NCBI GenBank assembly: GCA_021307315.1
Contig: JAJSPD010000034.1
Coordinates: 248,001 to 312,000, forward strand
Length of the DNA: 64,000 bases
Source: Bisporella sp. PMI_857
Lineage: Eukaryota; Ascomycota; Leotiomycetes; Helotiales; Helotiaceae
Direction of reading: 5' to 3'
Made by a program: the position numbers and the translations under genes. Positions 57,358 to 64,000 of this stretch are shown one piece after another (within the stretch, counting starts at the first letter, position 1; the number at the start of each line of letters is the position of its first letter). Below the pieces are notes generated by a model, which was not told the DNA's origin, searched no databases, and was given only the letters and a program-made list of their open reading frames with translations.

Positions 57358-58482
57358 ATGACTTCATACACACCTATCAGCAGCTCTTCTGAAAGTTTGA
57401 TTCAGGTTATCTCAAAGAAATTCAAGCGCGGAGATAGCAGTTACTACTATCCTGAGTATCACTCTCACGGTATAATACCTATTCGAGGCGGATTTCCCCC
57501 AAGCCTTGACAGAGGGAAGCCCGTTTATAAATTAAGAAGTTTCCCACCTCCTCCAAATTCAGTGGGTTCACCGATTCGGTAAATCTTCTCAAGTATTGAC
57601 CATGCAGGCATATGAACCCTCTCCTCATGATCTGATTTCAAAGTCGATCCTCATTGAAGATGTTGGGATTGAGGGCGATGGAATAAGCGAGATTGACGTG
57701 ATTGCGTTGAAAGATGCCAGTGGCAATGGAAGCTGCAGTAACTCGCCTCCTATACTAAACTATGGTGTCATGGAGTGCTTCACTGAGCCATCTGATATAT
57801 CACCAATCTCTTACATTGGAGAAACCCAAGGCGAAATTCTCGCCGGGACTATTGACTTTCAAGACCTGGATATATGGAGTGAGGGGACAGATGTGTTCCG
57901 CCTAGATCAGCTGTATGGTCCCGATGAGATTCGTGCAGACTTTATCCAGAATATTGATAGTGGAGCGGCATGGGAGGTTTGCCGAGTCTGCAAGGAACAG
58001 CATATTCCCCCAGGACCTCCGTTAATCTTGCATGACCGAGATACATGCTACTCAATGTTGCCAGAGTATGTTTCTGTAATGCCATGTTTGTGTCACTGGG
58101 AGGCCTTGCTGGAAAGTCTCCTGACAGTCGAGATTCCTAACCAGATAGACAATAAAGTATATTTATAACCTTGGAAGTAACACTAACTTGTCATCTACAT
58201 AGATGGTTCCCTGCAGAAAAAATCCACAAACCCTGGAACGTATATATCAGCATGCTTAACGAGATGGTGAGGCACCAAGAGTCGAGCGAGGCACGCATCC
58301 AGTTTGGCAAGGCCCGAAACGATGGCAAGACACGTTGGGACCTGAACTACCATGAACCTAATGATCAGTCGGTATACATCGTTGGCGATCGTGCTCGTAG
58401 TGGCTGGTGGAAATGTGGTGACATGGGCAGGGTTTGTCTTCCAAACAAGCTTTGGCTACCTTTAGCCATTCTCAAGCCCTAG
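57358..58482 (+). CDS. hypothetical protein with CxxC motif
   Basis: Not recognised. Model: exons 57358-57561, 57608-58065 and 58203-58482; 313 residues. Intron 1 (46 bp) has a non-standard GTGGGT donor; intron 2 (137 bp) has a strong GTATGT donor and a CATAG acceptor. The chosen borders keep one frame, and the last exon has the composition of a conserved protein (WFPAEKIHKPWNVYI, then GKTRWDLNYHEP, VGDRARSGWWKCG). A VCRVC pair lies before PPGPPLILHDRDTC. No membrane helix, no signal peptide. An alternative reading continues through 58165 and would give a different C-terminus. RNA data would settle the borders. Confidence 0.5.
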
Positions 58483-59871
58483 TGTTTGAAACGTGAGGTC
58501 TAATAGAGCTACCAGGATTGTGAGCTTTGTAATCGTAAAGATTTAGCCCATTGTTCTCCACCAGATCGACCGAACGAGACTAGGGTGGCAAGCCTTATGA
58601 AGTATATAAGCGACAGAATGAAGACTGTAGCAGAGAGAGACAAAACAATATACTTGGGGCGTGTGAAGCCTAAGGGTTCTGGAACTTGTTTGAAAAGGGA
58701 GGGTTTATTTCAGATTGGCACAGTCGATACTGGATGCTTTAGTAGTGAGTTTTGAGCGAAATATTTTCAGTGAATCCTATCTATTAGCCATCTGTTTCTA
58801 GTAAGCGTTAATGACGGGTAAGCCAGGGGAAAAGGAATCTCGCCACCTCCAAGTGCAGCCTGAGAATACGAAACAACAAAAGGGAAAGACGTTCACGCAA
58901 AATAGGAGAGAAGGGGTCTACAGGTGTGTATTACCATCAAGGCCTGAATGTTTAAGGCTTTGGACAACCAAAGTTGCTCAATCCTGTAGAGCACTGGGTT
59001 CCTAGAAGAATTCTAAAAAGAGAAACGATATTCATTCCGCGCTCTCTGGCTCCACGTCCTGACATTACTGCCCTTTCCCAGGACATGCTATGTACCTTGC
59101 CGCCAGAGGCTGATACGAACATAGGAGATCTTTAACACATGGGTTCAGTAAATCTTGGAGCATTGCAGGCTCAACGAGGCAAAGGCCAATTCCTATTCCA
59201 TGCAGACTATTTCGAATTACTGACCCATGATATGATTTCACAATGTCTACCAGATTGGTGTCTCAACGATCAACGGCGTTGAACGGTTTCCTTACGGCTG
59301 CATAAGTCTCCTTTTTGGGGGTGCCATAAGCAGCAGAGAGATACATAAATTCATAGTTATGTGGTGTGGCTAGTGATGAAAATATGCTTAATGGGGAGTG
59401 GGTAACTTAATGATACTCAATCCATGAAGACACGTATGTTGTATGCAACAACAACAATAAAACCGGGTACTTTCTTACTCCATAATAGCCGCGCAAGAAT
59501 ACCGCTTACTTTAGGTTAAATGACACAGCATTGTCATTGATTACTATCGAGAATGTTCACTAATCATCATGTGTTCATATTACTGGTCCGCTGAAGCCCA
59601 GCCCCTGAAATAAGCGAATTTTAAATGACAAATACAAACTTAGGAGCTATTTAACTATGATGAGTAATTGAAAGGTCGGCGACGACATAACAGTGCCTGG
59701 AGAAGCCACCCGAACTACAAGTGTAATCGCTAGCAAGACCCAAATGTATAAAACCATGTCGAATCTCCGTTATCCTATGCTGGTAAAGTACCATCAAGTA
59801 GTTAACTTTAATATTAACATTCCAAGCATCGAATCGTCAACACTCAGTCCCCATTCTAAAACGTCATAAAA
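58483..59871. other. intergenic region, no gene seen
   Basis: 1.4 kb, AT-rich, with only short ORFs. Presumed 3' UTR of the hypothetical gene and promoter of the hydrolase. No repeat noticed by eye. Confidence 0.45.
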
Positions 59872-60786
59872 ATGTCTCAACAAACGACAGTACAGACCGT
59901 CAAGACGGAGTTCATCACTAATAAAGACGGCCACAACTTTGCTTATCGTCGACTCGGCGTTCCGAATGGGGTCCCTCTTCTCTTCTTGCACCACTTTCGC
60001 GGCACAATCGACCTCTGGGACCCCCTCCTCATCCATGAACTCGCCGCTGAACGGCCAGTTATTCTCTTCGACAATCAGGGCATAGGTCACAGCACCGGCC
60101 CAGTCGACAACACCGTTCTCAAGATGGCGAACCACGCCATTGAGTTCTTGTCTCTTCTAAACATCAAAGAAGTCGACATCCTGGGCTTTAGTCTTGGCGG
60201 CATAGTAGCACCACTGGTCCAGCTCCACGGTCCACCTGGCCTGGTCAGAAAATTAATCCTCGCGGGCACGGGACCAACGGCTGGTCCAGAATATGTGCCG
60301 AGTCCACACTCAGAGTTCGTCCAGGAGAACGCGGGACAGGCCAACGTCACGGAGCAGAACATGCTGAATTTGTTCTTCAAACCTACCGAGACGAGCTTGG
60401 CTGCCGGTCATGCATGGTATCGGCGCATCTACGAGCGCACGAAAGAGACTAGCGGCGAAGATCGCGTGGGATTTGTCAGTGAGGGCTTTGCGGATGGCGG
60501 TGCAGGCATCACCGCGTTGTTTGAGGCTTTGACGAACGCGCAGGATTATTCTAACGCGAAAGAGGGATCTTATGATCGCTTGGGTGAGATCAACGTCCCG
60601 ACGCTGGTGGCGAATGGGTATGATGATGTTATGATACCGACAGTGAATAGTTTTTTGTTGAGCCAGAAGATTCCTGGGGCGTTCCTGATTGTGTATCCGG
60701 ATGCGGGCCACGGGTTCTTGTTTCAGTACGCTGAAATATTTGCTAAGCAGGTTAATGACTTCTTGGATGGGTGGAAGGCTTCGTAG
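59872..60786 (+). CDS. alpha/beta hydrolase family protein
   Basis: Intronless, 304 residues. Canonical fold marks: VPLLFLHHF near the oxyanion turn, nucleophile elbow GFSLGG with S107, then a helical lid, an acid near GYDDV (D251 or D252) and the base H280 in GHGFLF. Similar to bacterial and fungal proteins annotated as epoxide hydrolase-, haloperoxidase- or lactonase-like; the substrate cannot be told from sequence. No signal peptide, so cytosolic. GC content is slightly higher than its flanks and the gene lacks introns, which would fit a horizontally acquired gene, but an intronless ABH is common in fungi. Confidence 0.88.
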   Translation: MSQQTTVQTVKTEFITNKDGHNFAYRRLGVPNGVPLLFLHHFRGTIDLWDPLLIHELAAERPVILFDNQGIGHSTGPVDNTVLKMANHAIEFLSLLNIKEVDILGFSLGGIVAPLVQLHGPPGLVRKLILAGTGPTAGPEYVPSPHSEFVQENAGQANVTEQNMLNLFFKPTETSLAAGHAWYRRIYERTKETSGEDRVGFVSEGFADGGAGITALFEALTNAQDYSNAKEGSYDRLGEINVPTLVANGYDDVMIPTVNSFLLSQKIPGAFLIVYPDAGHGFLFQYAEIFAKQVNDFLDGWKAS

Positions 60787-61279
60787 ATTTATACTATGTA
60801 GAATTGCTTTGCGAAGTACTAGCAAGGTATGTGCTCTTGAAGAACACACGGGTACAAGAAAATCAGTATATTTGTAAACGTGAATAGAGTATGTATGGTG
60901 ATATGTTCAATCAATTATGTCTCTTTGAAGAAGCACCCGAAACTGATTTAGCAGCAAGAACCTTCTTGACAGTCGATTGTGCCAGAAGCCGCTCATTCCA
61001 AGCGTGGTATGCTGGGTACTTCTTTTCAATCTCGAAGCTTGCTAAATTGCTGCCAAGGATCCAAGGAATAGCAGTGTTCTAGACGACAAAGGATAGGTCT
61101 GCGATAGTGCTGAGACGGATGTAAGCTTCTTTCGCAATGGGGTGAGACGGAATGGCATACCATTTCTCGCCCACGAGGTACTGCTTCCCTTTATCCAGGA
61201 CATACAATACTCGAATTACTTGCTTGTAATATTTTTCGATTGTACTCTTCATCTTCTCTGAATGGAGGTGATTAAACCA

Positions 61280-61562
61280 CTATCATAGATAGGTTAGCGC
61301 TGTAAGATATAACTGATTCACATAAATTGCTAGAATGCTGATGATTTTTGCACGTATACTGTCACGGTAAAGGTGGGCCACGCGTGCCCATGAACGTGCG
61401 ACCCACTTTCCTAGGCTATAAGAGCCTACCTGGCTTTACCTCTAGTTCTATAAGTAGGGATACCGCAAGTGCCGCATATGTTGCTCTAGCTCTCATGAAC
61501 TAAACAAGAGCCCTTGTGGTACGTGGGAGCCACTCCGTGACATATACTCTTTGAGCACTCAC
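61280..61562 (-). other. 283 bp GST intron carrying nested inverted repeats
   Basis: It begins GTGAGT and ends CTATGATAG with a GCTAAC branch-like motif, so it could be a spliceable intron. Its length is five times the norm in this window. See the palindromic feature at 61366-61440. Confidence 0.6.
61366..61440. repeat. nested inverted repeat / hairpin element
   Basis: The outer arms are GGTAAAG(gtgg)GCCA at the left and TGGCTTTACC at the right. Inside lies an imperfect palindrome (gtgggccacgcgtgccc versus acgtgcgacccac, mismatched mainly by transitions), then a second hairpin taggct-ATAAG-agccta. Overall about 75 bp, resembling the core of a MITE-type or other foldback element. No flanking target duplication was established. 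Confidence 0.6.
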
Positions 61563-62025
61563 AGCAGCCTGTTCAAAGTATGGTCCTTGTCCTGACATCT
61601 TGAAATACAGCCATTGCTTAATGTGATACTTCTTAGGAAAAGGTCTTAAAGGCCAAAGCTCTCTCAATGTCGTAAGTATCTACTATATACTCGATGATAG
61701 CAGCTGATTCCCAGAGAGTGATATTAGTGTTTGGATCTTCGATTGCTGGAGCTCGACCATTAGGATTTAGCTTTTTGAAAGGCTCCTTTTTGAGATCGGA
61801 CGAAGCTGTGGCTTTCTCTTAGCCCCTGCCGTTCCAAACGTGCATCTTTAGTGTAACATACCTATAAGTTTGTGATCGTAGGAAATGTTGAGCTCTTCAA
61901 GAACAATGGCAACCTTCCATGGGTTTGGACCGGTTGCTGAAGAGAGTTATTTCAATGTGAGACAATGGAACAGGAACACCTTGGTGGCACTCACCATGGC
62001 CGTAAAGAGTAATTGGTCTAGGCAT

Positions 62026-62614
62026 GATTGTGAATGAGAGCTATATTTAGTGGTTGAATATATCTTTTCATTGACGCTTGATACTAGACCAACAGCCCAG
62101 ATTTTTGGCAGTGGGTCTATATACCTATCTGTCACTCGGATATGGACACACTCCCCGCTTCCTCGATGATTGGTAGGCTATCGTCAATTTAGATTGTATA
62201 ACTTAATTGGGCGTATTTGTTACATATATCGTACGATTTTCTGTTTGTCATTCTTCAAGTCTAGAATGAGCTTAGAAATATTTCCTAGATTGGACAATCC
62301 CCAAGGACTTAACCACAGAATGGGTAACGAAACAAAGCATGAAATAGCCAAAATGAAAGCGTAAAGAGAGGCTTTAAGAAGATTGTATGAAAAAAAAAGA
62401 TCTGAGAAGAAGCAAAGCCATTTATGATGGTGGTCACTAATGTGAGGTCGACGCTATTACCATAAACGCTCTTGCCACAGACAAAGGATAGGAGTTATGA
62501 GCCACCAAGTAACATATTTTATCCCGGAATCAGGACTAGAGCCCACCTTCAATATATCACAAGATTTGTCACAAATAACTGTCAATATTTCGCGGCCCAA
62601 AGTAATATTCCTGC
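62026..62614. other. intergenic region, no gene seen
   Basis: 589 bp upstream of the GST pseudogene. AT-rich, short ORFs only, an 8-9 A run near 62391. Presumed old promoter of the GST gene. Confidence 0.45.
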
Positions 62615-62920
62615 TCACTGAGTCTCATCGTCTTTATGTCTGCTGTTTGAACCAAGTTCTGTCTCGTCACGACCAGTATCCCTCGTCGTCCGCTTCTTTT
62701 CGCCGTCGTTGGGTGTCTCTTGCTTTCTGGCATGACTGAGATATATGAGCACAAACCGGGTAGAAGGAGTTGTAGTAATTACAGTACAAAGACCTTCCAT
62801 ACTTTTCAAGACAGGCTTGAGAAATATTCCGCCACAGTCCTTGGTTGGCTTCTCGCATTTCTCAAGCTCGTCGCCATTATTGTGGCCGCACTGGGATATC
62901 TTGAGGATTTGACGGCACAT
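62615..62920 (-). CDS. possible small cysteine-containing protein
   Basis: A 101-codon ORF begins MCRQILKISQCGHNNGDE and has five Cys and one His in its first 45 residues (MCR, QCGH, KCEKP, DCGG, GLC). Small proteins starting MCR with a CGH motif are frequent in Leotiomycetes, which is the only reason to list it. The C-terminal half is polar, and a second reading frame over 62667-62858 is also protein-like, so an intron or a frameshift may be hidden here. Low confidence. Confidence 0.28.
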   Translation of the reverse strand: MCRQILKISQCGHNNGDELEKCEKPTKDCGGIFLKPVLKSMEGLCTVITTTPSTRFVLIYLSHARKQETPNDGEKKRTTRDTGRDETELGSNSRHKDDETQ

Positions 62921-63218
62921 AGTGTGAGTTCTGGAAATGGCTGATGCTGGGAGATACACTTTGGCAACAGATAATTCTAATTGAGCCCCACGGGGTTGAG
63001 CTTCCCCAAGAGTATAAAGCCTCTGCAACATGCAGGAGAGGTTGATTAGAAGTGTTTACCCGATGTCTCCATTCTGAGACAGAAACAGAGGCTGCAGACG
63101 GGCTGTGAGCCATTTAAGGTGCGTTGCAAGCTCTTTAATGAGACAGAGGTATGCTTGCAGAGTTCCACATGGACGTAGCAAACCGTCGTCGAGTCCATCG
63201 GGGGTGACCAAAATGCAA

Positions 63219-63908
63219 TCATGAACTGGTGGCGTTTTGCTGCCAGGTCGGTAACACATGTCCTTTCCAGGTCAAAATTACTTCCTTCTCCTTCACATCA
63301 GTGCCGTCATATTTCACCCCTACGCTTATATCTCTCAATCCTTCCTCCTCAGCCTGTTTATTCCAAAGCATCTGTAGGATTTTGCCGCTGGATGTGCAGT
63401 ATACATAACCCATCGGCCATCTGCTTCTTGCAAAGGCTTCCCTCACCCCCTTAGTAGCTGCTCTCTGCGACACCAAAAGCGCAAGTACACCAGAGCCTCT
63501 CCATCCTTGAGGAGCTCCAATGAAGGATCCTTCCAGCTCACGGGTGTTTGCTGTCCCATTTCCATTGCTGGAGGCTTTGCATTGTATGATGACTTTTAAA
63601 GGCTGGGGAAGAGAGGGTATAGCCCAGGTTCCAAGAAGATCAATGCCATAATCATTACTTCCTCCTATTCGCTTTAGTGACATTCCCCACTGGTGCAACG
63701 CCTCCTGGACAGTATATTCAAAGTGAGTTCCTATGTAGACATTTGAGTTAGGATCTAGCTTGATTCGAGAAGCATGTTCCTTGAAGCTGTGTAAATCATG
63801 ATGATGTGGTCTGCGCTGGGCTTCGTCCGCAAGCACGTTTGCCGAAAACTTCCTAACTGATTGCTGAGCTGCGCGGACAACCCGTAATGAAGGACATGCT
63901 GATAGCAT
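63219..63908 (-). CDS. RRG7: RRG7-like mitochondrial protein (required for respiratory growth 7)
   Basis: Intronless, 229 residues from the first ATG at 63908. The first ~30 residues (MLSACPSLRVVRAAQQSVRK) are Arg/Ser/Ala-rich, without acids, as for a mitochondrial presequence. The core resembles the PD-(D/E)xK restriction-endonuclease fold: E64 in FEYTVQEAL, D90 in NDYGIDLLG and Q109-C-K111 in IIQCKA. Next are RELEGSFIGAPQGWRG and ATKGVREAFARSRWPMG, both typical of fungal RRG7. In yeast, rrg7 mutants lose respiratory growth and mitochondrial DNA; nuclease activity is only suggested by the fold. Confidence 0.88.
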   Translation of the reverse strand: MLSACPSLRVVRAAQQSVRKFSANVLADEAQRRPHHHDLHSFKEHASRIKLDPNSNVYIGTHFEYTVQEALHQWGMSLKRIGGSNDYGIDLLGTWAIPSLPQPLKVIIQCKASSNGNGTANTRELEGSFIGAPQGWRGSGVLALLVSQRAATKGVREAFARSRWPMGYVYCTSSGKILQMLWNKQAEEEGLRDISVGVKYDGTDVKEKEVILTWKGHVLPTWQQNATSS

Positions 63909-64000
63909 GGAGATTCCTGTGGTGTGATGCACAGGCAATCAAGCGCAGTGGTCATGTCCGTGGGAAGGGAATATTCAAGATTGTGAACAAACGAAGGAAT

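Larger units (their letters stand above)
60911..62025 (-). pseudogene. URE2-type glutathione S-transferase, disrupted
   Basis: The GST parts are unmistakable: MPRPITLYGHA, GPNPWKVAIVLEELNISY, FKKLNPNGRAPAIEDPNT, ITLWESAAIIEYIVDTYD, QWLYFKMSGQGPYF, then YLVGEKCTIADLSFV and the tail AIPWILG...YPAYHAWNERLL. Exons: 62025-61995, 61936-61862, 61805-61563, 61279-61161, 61109-60911. Two breaks are seen. A one-base gain in a run of four A (61638-61641, plus strand) shifts frame, and a TAG at 61081-61079 replaces the Trp codon of the conserved FxPWN motif. The third intron is 283 bp and holds nested palindromes. With both breaks ignored, the gene would encode about 220 residues, near the family's usual length. 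The homopolymer break could be a sequencing error; the stop is less easily explained so. Confidence 0.82.

Overview
This is a 64 kb piece of a filamentous ascomycete genome, most likely Leotiomycetes (Helotiales-like). Nearly every multi-exon gene carries 45-80 bp GT-AG introns with CTAAC/CTGAC-type branch points. Genes lie on both strands with 0.1-2.9 kb spacers and no operons. The proteins are typical of Pezizomycotina: MOB3/phocein, STU1, RRG7, MTC6 and the UapA/UapC purine permease. The order and sub-phylum are inferred from recalled similarity, not from a search. All exon boundaries below were derived by hand from splice signals and conserved protein motifs.

Left block (1-12.5 kb): the 5' part of a uric acid-xanthine permease (minus), a STRIPAK MOB3 gene (minus) diverging from a CobW/G3E GTPase (plus), an RBR ubiquitin ligase with a hydrophobic insert, and the nucleoporin SEH1 (minus) diverging from ALG7 (plus).

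Middle block (12.5-36.5 kb): SET3-like PHD-SET protein, an EBP-type sterol isomerase, SEC62 diverging from MTC6, a basic-secretory-protein-type putative metalloprotease diverging from the microtubule protein STU1/CLASP, and a LIM-RhoGAP. A 2.9 kb gene-poor stretch before the LIM-RhoGAP holds a possible decayed gene and microsatellites.

Right block (36.5-64 kb), more accessory in character: a 965-residue protein joining an HExxH metallopeptidase-like half to a half with SAP-like helices, two MFS transporters ending toward each other, a conserved fungal membrane protein, RRN5 diverging from the mitochondrial helicase IRC3, an unrecognised 313-residue protein, an alpha/beta hydrolase, a broken URE2-type glutathione S-transferase whose third intron carries nested palindromes, and RRG7.

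Most of the window is housekeeping: secretory pathway (ALG7, SEC62), nuclear pore (SEH1), chromatin and rDNA transcription (SET3, RRN5), cytoskeleton and polarity (STU1, RhoGAP, MOB3) and mitochondria (IRC3, RRG7). I saw no convincing secondary-metabolite cluster, complete transposon, tRNA or rRNA. The best candidates for something undescribed are the HExxH/SAP-like fusion protein, the RBR ligase with a membrane hairpin inside its IBR, the 12-nt micro-exon and two GC-AG introns, and the palindrome-bearing GST pseudogene.
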